A stretch of 64,000 nt of DNA from Lepturacanthus savala. Lineage: Eukaryota > Chordata > Actinopteri > Scombriformes > Trichiuridae. The position numbers and the translations under genes are program-made. The notes beneath the pieces are model-generated. The model did no database searches and was not told where the DNA came from. It worked only from the letters and a program-made list of their open reading frames with translations. Of this stretch, positions 11,472 to 23,590 are shown in pieces (within the stretch, counting starts at the first letter, position 1; each line of letters opens with the position of its first letter). The stretch spans positions 3,563,434-3,627,433 of the forward strand of contig CM060477.1 of NCBI GenBank assembly GCA_030544235.1. Direction: 5' to 3'.

Positions 11472-12834
11472 GCAAAAGATGACACCCTTGAAGAGAATGT
11501 AGTTGTACTTTACTGGGAGAAAGAATAAAGTAAAAATCAAAAGATATTATGCTCCAGAACGGGTCTGTGGGGCGGGGCGTATATTCACATAAAGCACTGC
11601 CGAGAACCTCCAGCAAATTACCCCGCAGGCCTGCGAGGAGGGGGAAATATCACTAATTGCCCTCCATTCTGTCAGGTCAATTGACTCTAATTGGAAAAAT
11701 AATAAAAAGCATACTACCCCGGGAGCAGCAAGCTCTGAAAGCGACAGGGTACTTTTTGGAAAGGGAGCAAAGGGAGGAGGGGGGGGCACAAATTCCTCAC
11801 TGCAAATATGGCATCTGAAATCTATCTTTGCCATTGCTCCCTCAAAAACAATTATAGCATGCCTTCCTACTGCCACTAGGCAGCTATAATTACAGGAAAA
11901 GGGGCATGGGTTACATACCAATTGAGTATAATAAAAATGACATGTGATTATGCATCAATGTGCATAATCCAACTCTTTTTACACCTTAATGTGTAATCTT
12001 TGATAGCACAAGAGAAACAATGTCCACAGATATGCGCGTGGCTGTGAAGGAGGGGGGGTCCTCTGGTCAGCTGCTGTTGAATTGTTTCCCTGGAGAGCTC
12101 TGCAATTTAAAGTCAAATGAGCATATTGGGGAGGCCAGGCCACCTACAAGAGTTAGAATCTACAGTAGGAGAACAAGGAGGTATTGAATATGAGCTATGC
12201 CCCAGGTGTTGGCAGACAAGAGGGAATAAAGCTAATCTACTATCTACATTACTAAATTATTGGAGATGAATGGCTCTGCTAATATAATCTCCCACCCCGA
12301 GGGGATGATCCTAAGATTAAGGGTCTGCCTCAGTATTCATTGCAGTATTCAGCCATTTGAGACACTCAAAAGTTATAATTTTATTTAAGCCAAATGCTTA
12401 CCACAAACCAAACGAAAGTTCTACAACTTGCCCGTCCTCACATGGTAAAATTATAAACAGGATCAGTATATAAATTATGCTTTTCTTCCCCTCCAAAACT
12501 AAGTAATTGATAAGTTTGATCACTGTGGTCAATTATGTATCAATTTATCTCAGAACTGTAGGAATTTTCCATGATGCCTTTGGCAGATTTTCTGTATTTG
12601 TCCGAAGGTATAACCAGAAACCATATTCTAGATGAATGACTTGTGTTAGAGTTGTTCCATGTGTGCTGTGTTTGTTTGACTGACTGATTGCTTCTCCTTT
12701 TTTGTGTGAGTGCATCAGGATTTGACCTGAATGTAACTGAAGCTGAATCTTATTGTCAGTAATTGACTTATTGATCACAGCCAAGAATAAGACATACCAT
12801 GCATTGAGCACATACTTCTTCATGTTTTTTTCCC
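11472..12834. other. No gene seen: single-copy DNA, possibly regulatory in part
   Basis: The first part (to about 12330) is free of repeats and has AT-rich homeodomain-like sites such as CACTAATTGCC and TGACTCTAATTGG near 11651-11692. The second part is AT-rich with no recognisable feature. The 124-codon minus-strand frame at 11547-11921 shows no domain. Confidence 0.45.
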
Positions 12835-13500
12835 CACATTTTGTTATGTTACAGCCTCATGCTGAAATCAATTAAATACATTTCCCCTCATCAATCTCCA
12901 TCCAATACCCCATAATAACAAAGAAGATTTAGAATTCTTTGCAAATGTATTAAAGCAAAAAATTATATGATCTCATAAGTACTGGGACAGTTTGATATAT
13001 GCCACTTAGGTGCTTTCCATTTCTCGATGGAAGGCAGTTTTTTGAACCGTATGGCCTTAATTCTGAAGTTAAAGTGTAAAGTTGAATAGAAATATCCTTA
13101 ATGAAAAAAGCTCAGGACCTCAGTTTAGGCTTAAGGTTTCAGCAGGTCAACAACCCCACACACAGCCAAGATGGAGGACTGGTTTAGAGACCAAAAATGT
13201 CCTTGAGTGCCCAGCCTCTGACTTGAATCCAACTGAACATCATTGGAGAGGCCAGAATTTTTTTTTTTCACTGATGGACCCCATCCAACCTGACAGAGCT
13301 TGAAAAGATCTGCAGAAAAGAATGGCAGAAAATCCCAAATCCAGGCAAAGTTTGTCACATCGCACCCAAGAAGACTTGAGGCTGTAATCACTGCCAAAGG
13401 TGTTTTTAACTGAATAAAGGCCCCGAATACTTATGTCAATATGATAGTTTCATTTCTCCTTTCTAAGCAAAACATTCTAAAATCCTCTTTTGACTTTTTG
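12835..13500 (+). mobile_element. Degenerate Tc1-like (Tc1/mariner) transposon
   Basis: The left end CACATTTTGTTATGTTACAG followed by AATACCCCATAATAACAAAG is the classic terminal region of fish Tc1-like transposons. Near the right side, AAGAAGACTTGAGGCTGTAA and GAATACTTATGTCAATATGA are the usual end of the transposase gene and its 3' flank. The right terminal repeat is missing or unrecognisable, and most of the N-terminal transposase is deleted. At about 670 bases it is far shorter than an intact element of about 1.6 kb, and it is inactive. Confidence 0.88.
13082..13400 (+). pseudogene. Tc1-like transposase remnant
   Basis: The peptide SDLNPTEHHW, encoded at 13217-13246, corresponds to the conserved block around the third catalytic acidic residue (Glu) of Tc1 DDE transposases. 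Upstream, QQPHTQ and GLETKNVLECPA match the block before it in degraded form. Downstream, the sequence resembling the C-terminal region (KKT*GCNHCQRCF) is interrupted by a stop and is out of frame with the catalytic block. The DNA-binding N-terminus is absent, so the product could not transpose DNA. Confidence 0.85.
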
Positions 13501-14780
13501 AATGAATATCAATGTTTTTAACATAATAATACTGCATACTTTCTAAATGCAATGTATCACAAAATCTCTGTGACTGAGAAGCAAAGTTTTCAGATTCATT
13601 TGGATTTAATGTGATCGACTTGGAAGACACTGGCATGTTAGGCTTCTGGATGAGAAAGACATTCTCCTGTGAGACCCACTGGCACATCCCCCGCCAGCGA
13701 CATCTTGCCCCCTAGAGACAAACTTAGGATAAAACAATGACAGGAGCCCAGCAGCACACAAACCTCTGCCAAACAGCACACCCACCTGCTTATGATCAAT
13801 GAAACCTCACCGTATACTATCTCGGCATACCATGCCAGCCACTGATGAAAGGCCTCATCGTTAGTGACCGTCTTTGATCGGCTCATCGCCTGTTTTGAAA
13901 TGTAAATTGACGGAAAGGGAAAAGGGCTTCGGGAAGGAGTGGCATGCAGAGGAGAAAAGGAGACCCCACCCTCTGGGGAGATAAAGCCACCCGAGTCAGA
14001 CATGTGTCAAGTGGGGCTTGATGAATCCTGGGAAAATGAAAAAAAAAGGTATGAAAAAATGAGACGGAGAAAAGAAAGCCCTTTCTCTTCCCTTCTTGCC
14101 TCCTGCACATCCCTGCCTCTCAGATCATCATCTCCCGCCCTTATTCTGTCAACGCCCTTCTTGATGGTTACTGTCAGAGGTGCACATCTCTTTTGTAGTG
14201 TGGTGTTTTGCTGCTGCCACAGTGGAGATGCTACCTTCCTCTGCATATGCACAAGTAGGCAGGGGTTGGGATAGGGTTGGGTAGGGGGGTGATGAGGAGT
14301 GGATGTTGGCAAGGCAAGGATGCAGGCAGTATCTGCTGATCCTGACACACGTTTGGGAATCGGAAACCAAAGGACAAGAAGGAACGCTTCTAGAGAAAAT
14401 AGTGCAGGATATCAGAGTACAGGGATTTGGCTGGTGGTGATGGTGGTGGGGGTGTTGCAAGGGCAAGGCACATGTCTGTGACATTGTGGATGATCACACA
14501 GGGATGACAGCTATAGTGTGGTGGAAAAGGAGAAAGATACACAGAGGACAGACTGTTTAAAGATCCACATTCGGTCAGCAGAGTCAAGGAAAGTCAGAAC
14601 GAGTCAAGGATAGTTGGGATTTTGTGTGTGTGCATGACAGTGTGTACAACCATTGGTCATTCTGAAAATGGAATGTGTTTTTTGTCACAGAAGGGCAGAG
14701 GTGTCACCTTCCCGGTTCACTCCTGTGTCTGCTTGTGCCTGAAAAGACCATTGCATCATTTGAAGTGACGATGAAATAGA
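13501..14780. other. No gene seen
   Basis: Unique DNA with several overlapping frames of 110-120 codons on both strands (13638-14003, 13939-14274, 14007-14348). They overlap each other in different phases and have no domains, so none is favoured. A GT/GGT-rich stretch around 14410-14460 is low complexity. Confidence 0.5.
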
Positions 14781-15182
14781 ATAGCTAAATAATGTCCCAG
14801 CAGGAGTCCGCTTGCAGAGATGATACAATGCGCAGGGCCTGCAAACTAATGGCCAGCTGTCTTATAATGAGCCCCGGCGATCCAGGCTCACTGATTACCC
14901 CCCTCGCCCCATCGCCATCCCCACTGTGGGACATTACGGGCACTATGGGGGGAAGGTGGAAGAAGAGTGGGAGTGCGGAGGTAGAAGATGAGGGTGGGAC
15001 TGTCCCTCTCTCTCACAGCCCCCCCACCCCAAGCCCTCCATCACCACTACTGGAAACCGAAACCCTCTCAGTTAACGAACCGAGAGCCATCTAATTAGAG
15101 CTCAAAAATTCATGAGGGTCCTCATTAATATTGAATATCTGTTGTGGGCCGCGACTTCAAAATAAGCACTTGCATATGCAGA
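14780..15182. promoter_or_regulatory. Candidate regulatory block rich in homeodomain sites
   Basis: Single-copy DNA with TCTAATTAGAGCTC (15091-15104), CTCATTAATATTG (15121-15133) and GCATATGCAGATGG near its right edge, plus an even-composition segment at 14790-14900. It stops abruptly at a polypurine tract. The motif content is typical of conserved developmental enhancers; the role is inferred. Confidence 0.3.
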
Positions 15183-15412
15183 TGGAAGGTGAGAGAGAAG
15201 GAAGGTGGGAAGGAGGGGAAAGAGGGAACTAATGCGTCGTGCCAAAGTAAAGGTAGTCAGGTAAAGGTGGAGGGAAGGAGGTGGAGAGGATCTAAGGGGG
15301 TAGGGAGTGGGAAGTACATGAAAAGAAGAGAGGGCCAGAGAGGGAGACAGACATGCAGAGGAGATGGAGGGAGAGCAGAGAGGGGAGGAGAGGGAAAGGG
15401 ATGAGAAAAAGT
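15183..15412. repeat. Long polypurine tract
   Basis: Roughly 230 bases are dominated by G and A on the plus strand, with GGAGG, GAGAG and AAGG units. The 171-codon minus-strand frame crossing it (15102-15617) is Ser/Leu/Pro-rich because of this bias and is not a gene. Such tracts can form triplex DNA. Confidence 0.8.
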
Positions 15413-16682
15413 GAGGGACCCCAGAGAGCTGTACCTGTAGAGAAGAGTTGTAATGTTGGAGGACTCTCCTGGGAGAATATGCATGGTCTTTAATGAGGAG
15501 GGTGGAGCGCAATGGCGAAGAATAACAACACAAAAAAAGAAAGGAAAAAAAACATTCTGCTCTTAATCCCTCGCTGAGAGGGAAAAACTCTTTCAAGCAG
15601 GTATGAAGAGGTATCACTTTTCAAGTCCCTCACTCCTTCTGTTTTACCCTGGAAAAGGGTACACAGATGAAAGATACAGTCATTTGAAGATTGTCTGCTA
15701 CCAACTACCATCATTTGCCTTTGAAATAATTCTGGGTATTCCACTTCAGATTTAGAGGCATATGGGTAGTGCAGAGGGTGGGGGGGATACACTACATTAA
15801 CTATATGTCAGCCACTCCGGAACACATCAAGAAAGCCATTTTATATAGAAAAGAATAAAGCTGATACAAATAAACAATTTTTCCTCACATTGGTATATGA
15901 CTGGATGCTTGACTTTTGTCTTTCCTATCACTGCTACTACATTTCTACGAGGAATTGAGGGGTGTACTTGGCTACCCTGAGGTCTCAGAGAGGGCGCCAG
16001 GTCTTGGGACAATAGAGGCCTCATTCACGCTTGTGATTTCAAGTGATTCGTCTGATGGTAAACCTGATTGGTTTTTCCCTGACTACATGTAAATCCTCCT
16101 TGGTCTGATCCAGTCTGGAGGTTGGTGGTAATGCGCCTAAAGCCATTGGTTCCTGGCAATGCATGCCAACTGTCTATTTAAGTTTCACTTCAGCTGCTGT
16201 TATCAGAGGGGACAGACTTAATAGCGACTGTTTCCTCAGACTGTACTGACATACTCACGCTAAAGAATAAATATGCGTCTTTGAGAGGCTGATGCATGTA
16301 CACCTAAAGCAGCTTTCTATATGCATGGGGTAATAGGTGATAGTTCATTTGTGCTCTGCTGGCTAAAGGATATTGCCTGAGTTACAAATGTATGTTTATA
16401 TGACACAAATCAAATTTTTGCTTTGCTGAATTCACGCAAATATAACCAGCTCTGTGGCACAAAGAACACATAAATTAGCTTTTTTCAGCTAGTGACAACT
16501 ATGTGTTCATATGTGTTTCTGTGACTCAGGCCGATCCTAACACTTAAATGTTCATTTTTCCTGCTCAAACTGAAGCCTTTCAAGTAGCTTTTACCCCAAA
16601 TTAACGTAGTGTTGGATGAATTTAGGGGATTTTAGAATTCATGTGCAATCATGCACCATAATTTACCTCACAGAGTCAATTT
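15413..16682. other. No gene seen
   Basis: Unremarkable single-copy DNA becoming AT-rich to the right. No sustained frame, repeat pair or convincing motif cluster was found. Confidence 0.55.
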
Positions 16683-17100
16683 TAAAGGTCTAAAATGTAA
16701 CTTTTCCAACACTTTTTCAAACATTGAGGAGTTTGTAATTAAATTTTCTAAACAAGGTATGATAAATGGCTTCCTGTTAATGTCAACTTTGCATAGAGAT
16801 CTGTATCTAGCATGAGCCCAGGTAGCACACCAAACAGTGATTTTTAATGTGAAACTTATTTACCTCTTTTAATCAGTGGGTCAGTTTATTTTGTTGAGGA
16901 GGAGACATCTGCAGATAATTGAAAAAGACAACAATTCCCATGAGTCCCACACTACTTCTTGACATCATCAACTCTGCTTTGTTAATGTTTCGACTGAGAG
17001 ACCGCTGTGTTAAAGGAGATGTTTAACATTTTGGGATAAATGCTTACATGCTACTTTCTAGTAGAGAGTTAGATGAAGCAGCTTGAGAGATAAACATGTG
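16683..17100. repeat. Probable teleost interspersed repeat
   Basis: Phrases such as AAGGTCTAAAATGTAACTTT, GAGAGACCGCTGTGTTAAAG and GGAGATGTTTAACATTTTGG followed by GAGAGTTAGATGA are familiar from common fish interspersed repeats. There is no second copy within the window and the ends are not clear. It may be two adjacent elements, the second starting near 17012. Recognition rests on memory of such phrases, so confidence is limited. Confidence 0.45.
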
Positions 17101-17477
17101 TATCCCTTTACACACATACAGGGAAGTATATTTTACATGCACACATATTTGAATACCCATTTGCACACGTGTGTGAGTGTTAGTCTGAATAGTGTCAGCT
17201 CAGGCAGCAGTGTTTGGCTTGTGTCCATGTGTGTATGTGTTTGTGTTTGTGAGTGAGGTGACTGTGGTTGGGGCCAACCTGAGCGCTCCTCCTTAATGTG
17301 TCTGGGAGGTCCAGGGGAGTCGAGGGCTTTGGAGGGAGTGGATGTGTCTGCGCTGAGAGATTTATAGGCTTCAGCCAGGATCACTCTCTTTCTCTGGTGC
17401 CAAGTTAAGCAGTAGCATAATTAAAACCTCAGAGGAATCCTTTTGAAGTCAACAATGGGCTCTTAGGCTAACCTTAA

Positions 17478-17620
17478 TGCACACACACACACTGTATGCA
17501 CACACAAACACACACAATCTAAGTCATGCACACACTTGCACTTTGTTTTTGCTCTCACACTTGCAGAAATACACATACGACCACACACATATACTGTGTA
17601 TCCATGTATCTTCACACACT
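17478..17620. repeat. Interrupted CA-rich simple sequence
   Basis: A series of short CA runs is interspersed with ATG, CTT and TAT units. The His/Thr-rich open frame across it reflects the repeat, not a gene. Confidence 0.75.
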
Positions 17621-18154
17621 CTGGAAAGATGCAGGGTAGATGAGATTAGAGCTCTATTTGTTGTCGAGGAGGAAATTCATTTTCACAGCCAGCCAGTTGC
17701 AGGTACATTCATACAAGACAGTTATTACTCTGACACATGATTTGACACAGACCAACAAACCATCACAGAGGAAATGCACCTATTGCAAGAAGACATTTCA
17801 CATAGTCGCAGAAGAAGAAAAGGAAGAAAAAAAATAGCCCTGGCTGCTATTAAAGGTGATGACAGCATATGACTCAAAATTATGCATCGATAGTACATGT
17901 GAGTCTTATCCTGTATGTGTGCACATAGAAAGAAATGACATTTTATTAAATACTCTCCCTCTGTGTATACCAACTAAAATAAATGAATAAAATATAATAA
18001 ATGAATAAACATAGCCACTGTGACATCACCTATGTGCCTTTTCCCATCACCATCTTGTTTTGCTTTGTAGCCAGAAGTGACCATATCTGGACAAAAGTGT
18101 TGAGGCTAGGAGAAGTAAGCTAGTAACTAGCCACCTGTCTCACCAAGCAGTCAT

Positions 18155-18474
18155 TTCTGTAAAGTGTATAGTTTCTGGCAGCATGTAGTGGCAATGTTGC
18201 AAATCGCAAAAAAAAGTGAGTACTCCAAGTGTGCAGGAAACTACAAAAATGCTGCCTTTGAAAATACAATCACCGTCTTAAGAGTAATTTTTTGGTTTCT
18301 GCATTCTGTGCTACTGCAGACACACGGATGAAACTACTTAATCTTGGTAGTAAAAACGCAAACATTCTTATTTTGATTAAATTAAATACTAATTAAGACT
18401 TAAGAATATTATGTTCCAAGTCTGTTCCGCTAGATGTTGCTAGATGCCACTAAAACCTACACACTGTACCTTTA
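18155..18474 (-). mobile_element. Short non-autonomous transposon, family F copy 2
   Basis: The right end AAAACCTACACACTGTACCT is the inverted counterpart of the left end of the copy at 9141. The left subterminal part, AAGTGTATAGTTTCTGGCAG followed by CATGTAGTGGCAATG, is an inverted version of the right subterminal TGTTGCTAGATGCCACTAAA, as expected for a foldback-type non-autonomous element. No coding sequence is present. Confidence 0.65.
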
Positions 18475-19455
18475 ATTATGAATAAATTTAAGCCTTATAA
18501 AATTTAAATGAGTGAGTTGTATAAAAAATCCCCCTGTACAATCGTCATGAATAGGGAAGCTATCTTTGGAGACCAGGCTATAAACATGTCAGTTTCTGCT
18601 GTAAAGTCGGGTGCTTTAACACGGGGGTCTGAGGGGCGATTGAAGGAAAACTACAGTTTTGGCACATCAGGGTTGGCTTCATTTATCAGCCCCTGTGGTT
18701 GCTGCTATGCATTGCTACATGAATGCACCACTAATGTTAGCTAGTCATTGATGCCATGTTGCTTGGTTAGGGTTAGTCACACAATATCACCACAAAATCC
18801 TGGCATTTAATTAAATGTTCTTATTTTGTTGGCCTGTATATAAGAGGGACCTGTGTTGGTGTTATCCAGCTAACCTGATGGATTTGCTCACACATATTCC
18901 TCACACCTATGGCACTTATGAAATCAAGACTATTGCTTTTCATGAAAGGTGGCAGATGGTTGTTATGATGTCTTTTGTCATGAAATGTTGCCCTAAATAT
19001 TTATGTGGAGTGCTGCTCTGTAGCAGTGTTTTGTGTGTAAAAATGTGTGTGTAAACAAAGGTCTCTAGTCCTGGTGATTCATAGTGGTAGAAGTGATTAT
19101 TAATCTAGTTTTTGTAGAGTGCCTAAGGGAACTTTGACTAGAGATGATCTCATTTTGATTTGATAACATTAAAGAAATTAATTTAACAGAAACCGTAATT
19201 GCATGTAAGCATGAAAATATTCATGCTTCAAATAAACAAGTAGTGGCTATTGTTAAAGATGGCTCTGAATTCATATCAAATCAATTTCCACACTAGTATT
19301 CATAAAATCTGTCTTTTATTTAAGGCTAGTATAACTAACATAAAGATATCAACCAACCAGTTAAAAGATACAATAATACAGAAAAATAACATCTACACAG
19401 TTCAAAAATGATTGTTCAACCCCCATTTTCACTTCCTGTAGTCATGTGTGTAACG
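18475..19455. other. No gene seen
   Basis: AT-rich DNA. Frames at 18508-18744 and 18815-19054 have no recognisable features. Sequence immediately before 19456 may be the decayed upstream part of the LINE fragment, but I cannot align it by eye. Confidence 0.5.
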
Positions 19456-19569
19456 TGTGGAGTTCCACAAGGCTCAGTGTTGGGACCAAAGTTATTTATA
19501 CTTTATATAAATGATATCTGTACAGTAATTGACACATTAAAATATGTTATATCTGCAGAAAATACTTAA
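19456..19569 (+). pseudogene. Non-LTR retrotransposon reverse-transcriptase fragment
   Basis: Translation from 19456 gives CGVPQGSVLGPKLF and then ILYINDI. This is the strongly conserved block of non-LTR retrotransposon reverse transcriptases that precedes the catalytic FADD motif. The motif position reads SAENT instead, so the catalytic aspartates are lost, and a TAA stop follows at 19567. Upstream the frame is closed by a stop at 19451. This is a dead fragment of a LINE of the Jockey/CR1/Rex1 type; exact clade not determinable. Confidence 0.88.
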
Positions 19570-20344
19570 GCTATCGTGCATTTTGTAATGATGTACTGGT
19601 ACTGATGTTTTATTGTGAATTACTCCCATGATGGTACAGGATAGGCAAAGATAAACCTGGGGGCTTCAGCCTATTCCTTTAGTTGCTGTCTAATAAATTC
19701 TGTTGCACAAATGTTTGTTTTTTTTAATGTGACATTTATCAGAAGAACTGAGTGAATTGTCAGAAGTGTGTTTGAGTTAATTGATATTTTAAGTTTATAG
19801 TCACCTGTGCACTGACAATTGGTTTGAAAAAGTAGAATTATTTTTGATAGTGTCATGTTGTGAAAAAACGTTTTTATTTATCAATCAGTCTTCATTTTGT
19901 CATGTGTGATTACAATGTTATCCCGGTGAACTGCAATCCCTTCAGCTCCTTAAATTTGTGCAACACACAAATTAAATAAGTGACAATTAACAATAATCGA
20001 CAATTAAGAAATCCTATTATATGCATGGTCAGAAGGAGGGAAGCAGAAATCTTCTCCAAATCTCCAGTGACCCCAGGTTAAAAACTCCTCCTGAGCCCCT
20101 TTGGTGCCCACTACTCATAAACACATAACTCATACGGCGAACATTTAACATAATTCAGTGTTAATTTCAAACTCAGTGCAGGTGGCTGTTTTCTGACTTG
20201 ATCCAAGAGGTGGTGTGGAAATGCAGGAAATTCATTTTAAACCACACACACACTCCCACACACGTACATGCAGACGCACACCCGCATGCATATTGTACAG
20301 GACAATTACTCACATTAAACACCAACAGATGCCATCTTGATTAA
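19570..20344. other. No gene seen
   Basis: AT-rich DNA followed by a short CA-rich stretch near 20245-20285. There are no frames of interest. Confidence 0.55.
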
Positions 20345-20640
20345 ATTTGACCGCACAAACACAAATGGAGGCGCGCGGGTCTGCGTCAAGGGTTCCCAGA
20401 GCATATGCCATGCAGGTCGTCAGGAGCCCGGGAAAGAGGGAAGGATCCGAGACCGCCTGCTGTTGCCGCGTTGCTGACAACACACCGTGGAAAATACCCT
20501 CTGAGCCGGCGAGGCGGCGCGGCCGTGACCCGCCATCCGGCACTGCTCCGAGACTTGGCCCGAAACACCGAGGGATGTAAACAACAGGACGGAGAGGCGG
20601 CGGTAGATGTTAGCGATTTGCGGTGCGTGTAGGTCCTGAC
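20345..20640. promoter_or_regulatory. CpG-rich patch, possible promoter
   Basis: A GC-rich interval with many CpG dinucleotides (GGCGCGCGGG near 20370, GGCGAGGCGGCGCGGCCG near 20508) stands out from AT-rich flanks. Short frames on both strands are produced by the high GC and agree with no family. No TATA box or clear splice donor was found. It may be a weak promoter of a noncoding transcript or a GC-rich regulatory island. Confidence 0.35.
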
Positions 20641-22079
20641 CTTGCTAAGTGAACAGTAGTATTGCTGTGGAGACATGATGGAGGTGTAAATTGGACAATC
20701 CCGGGCTTTTTCTATAATGAGCTACTTCTGTGTACAGTTTTTTTTCTTTTCTTTTTACAGCTCGTGACTTCACATCAAAGTGAGAAATTGTATAGCTTCT
20801 GTATCCCAAGGTTGCAAAGTCAAGTTAGATTCATGCCCTGGACCCATACCGGTGTACATCAAAAGTATTGGGCCTTGTAATATGATCACAGTGGGAGTTC
20901 ACAATGTGAGCTAACTCACTCTTTAGAGAAGGGGGGGATAAAAATGAATGTGTGATCCTTATCTGCCATTGCCTATAACCCATGCTGGCATGGTGGTGGT
21001 ATGCATCGATAAACTCATAAACAAACTGTAATTACTAGCCCATTAGAGTCAGACCCTCACAAACACAGGCTCATAATCCGCACACAGGAGGGATGGAGGC
21101 TTGTCGCGCATTTTCATATAAACCAATGAGCTAAAAATGTAGAGCAAAAACACTTAATGATTTGTGACTGGGGGACAAACAAACCATTTCGATATAAGAA
21201 GCTTACGCGCTCTCAAAAGAGATGTAATGTTGACGCTCCGGCTCGTCGTGGTGCACACTCCCCCGTGTTTGACTTTGGAGCACAGCTTCATTTATGAAGG
21301 GAGGTGATCAGAAAATGGACGACTTGAGGTTTTTATTTGAGGTGAATAAAACGTATGCATTTCTCTGCTGGGAGTAATTCCTGTCCCTGCTCATTCTGAG
21401 ACAAAACCAAGTCCATAGGGATTGAAGGCAGGAACCTCCAGTTCATTTATTATACAAGGTAAGTATGTCTCCGGCTCGAGATGTCACTCTACAATCCTAA
21501 CCAGGCCTGCTGTGTTTTGAATGATACCATAGCTTTCCTGTGACATTCTGGACATTAATATTGCAGGGATTCCTTATATCCCCTCTCCATACCCTTATGT
21601 ATTCTTATGGACTCCTTCAAAGGTGCTGGTCAGGTCCTCTAACCTGGGATATATGGCGCTTTATGTCCATACCTTGCCTCCAAGTTGAATGTGTACGTGT
21701 ACGCTCTTCTACCTAAATCTATCTCATTCCTAACCTTCAGTGGATGCGGCATGACTGAGTGATCAAGCAGATCAAGCTTGCATCTATCTCAGCTCCTCTC
21801 CATGGTGACATTTCACCAAACCCCAGGCATCCGGGCTGCCGTGATCCTCCTCAGCCGAGTTTATTTGAGGGACAGGTGGGCCAGCCCGACCTGGAGCCAC
21901 TGAGTCCTGCACACAATCATGCTCTATACAACATATGAATGTAATGTATTTTGTCACTGTATCATGCCTCCAGCATTGTTTCTTTAACTGAAAAACTAAT
22001 TGTGAATAAATGTGTCAAGCTTTCTCTGGTTTCACCCTTTAGAGGATTTATTACTCTTTATGGCTTTGTAGTTTATAAT
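20641..22079. other. No gene seen; one isolated splice-donor-like site
   Basis: Single-copy DNA of moderate composition. A strong donor-like ACAAGGTAAGTATG occurs at 21457-21470, but no matching acceptor-bounded exon or promoter was found. Such strings are expected about once by chance in this much sequence. Confidence 0.45.
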
Positions 22080-22470
22080 TAAAGGTCCAATATCATAGAA
22101 AGTGATATTTTAATATCTTTTGGATTATAAGTCTATGTGTTCTATAAATACTCTCCCATGGTTTTAAAGACAAATTCACTCAACCTCTATACAGAAACCG
22201 TGCCTTAAATCAAACTATATTGAAGCTTGTCTGCTTGGAGTTGTGATGTCACAACTATACAGCTGATCAGAGAAGAGACTCATTAATATTAGACACAAAA
22301 CTACCTTTTCTTTCTAGAGAGGCTTGATAAAGGAGATGTAAAACTATATTGAAATGATAGTTCTATTTCTAGCTCTTAAAACCACAAATATATCTTGTTA
22401 GGGATAATACAACTTCATATTAATCCCAGGAAAAGTGAAAAATATGGAGTTATATCATTAGATTTATATT
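22080..22470. repeat. Probable interspersed repeat sharing a 22-base phrase
   Basis: It begins TTAAAGGTCCAATATCATAG, a start typical of fish interspersed repeats, and contains GTTGTGATGTCACAACTATA, which recurs near 41170. No ends or coding remnants are visible. The interval is approximate. Confidence 0.4.
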
Positions 22471-22939
22471 ATAATTGCTGAGTTGCGCAAAAATTTCGAC
22501 AATGGCTAAATGGTGACTTCACTGTAATTTCTACTACAGTCTGTCATTTTATAGGCTAAATAATTAATATATTAATCAAAATAACACTAATTGTCAAGTG
22601 TTAGATGTTTTAGACTAATGGTTAGTTGTAGAATATATTTGATCACACTAATATTTCTAATATTTGACAGAATCAATTTTGTGTGCTGTTTCCTGTCAAT
22701 CTGACATGAAAACAATCCCTTTTCCAGCAAAAGGGCACCCTTAGAGAAAATGCACACCTTCACTATCTTAATGAGCATTATTAAACTAAAAAAGAAAAAG
22801 AACAGCAAGAATAAAATGCCTTTAGGTCAGATGTGGTAAACAATAACTGCAGATGCTTGAGCGGATAGAGCGGTAGCTATTAATTATAATACCTGGTGAT
22901 GTGTTGAAGTGCAAAATATTAGCCTCTGTTGCACTAACG

Positions 22940-23160
22940 GATCGCTAATGTGGCTGGTGTTTGACCGGCGCTGAGCTCTCTAATATGTCTGTGGGGACAC
23001 GGGAGGTTCTAATTAATCCTGAGCTGACGGCCAAGCCAGGACATCCCCTGGGAGGCATCATGGAAAGCAAGGAGTATCACCACGCTCATCCACAGATTAG
23101 ACTCAACACCCTCACTGGGATGCTGAAATGGGATGCTGGGCTAAAGGGCTGAAAAGAGAA
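22940..23160. promoter_or_regulatory. Candidate regulatory block with paired homeodomain/OTX-like site
   Basis: Unique sequence of even composition containing CTAATTAATCCTGAG (23009-23023), which combines a TAATTA homeodomain site with a TAATCC OTX/PITX-type site. The short open frame here is not protein-like. Regulatory role is inferred. Confidence 0.3.
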
Positions 23161-23289
23161 TGATATTGTTGAAAACGATCTATTTTTGAATTTAACAGCT
23201 TATCTGCCAGTCGTATGAGAAAGCATCGCCGGAGTGAGGAATTTATAATAAAAAAAGAGAATATTCATGTCCTGTCTGAGTCGCTCAAA

Positions 23290-23590
23290 AGTTTCCTTTG
23301 CTGAAAAGGTTGTCTGGCGGAGGATGAATCTCATGCATGTTTGTCAATATAATTTGCTCTCCCCTTCACCCCAGGGGAACACGTCGGTCCCTTAAGGTTT
23401 CCCACTCAAATGCCAACATCTGTCTGGCAACGCAGCCAGAACGAGATAGACTAGGACACACAAGGTGGAATTCCAGAGATGAAATAATGGGCAAGCTGAA
23501 AGAGGCTTTAGTATGCAAATCCCCCACTGCATGCACCCCTGTGTTAAACAATCCATCTTGATTAATATTTCATGTAATGGAAATCTATTA
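23290..23590. promoter_or_regulatory. Candidate regulatory block with octamer
   Basis: Single-copy DNA ending in an AT-rich portion with octamer ATGCAAAT (23513-23520), then CTTGATTAATATTTCATG (23558-23575). It is separated from the preceding block by about 130 bases of AT-rich DNA. Regulatory role is inferred from motifs and uniqueness. Confidence 0.3.

Noticed and set aside
15102..15617. 171-codon minus-strand open frame
   Set aside because: Crosses a polypurine/polypyrimidine tract; the Ser/Leu/Pro-rich product is a result of base bias.
21457..21470. Strong splice donor ACAAGGTAAGT
   Set aside because: One such string per window is expected by chance and no acceptor or promoter partner was found.
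22860..22900. GCGGATAGAGCGGTAGC as a tRNA-like segment
   Set aside because: No matching T-loop (GGTTCRANNCC) or acceptor stem follows.
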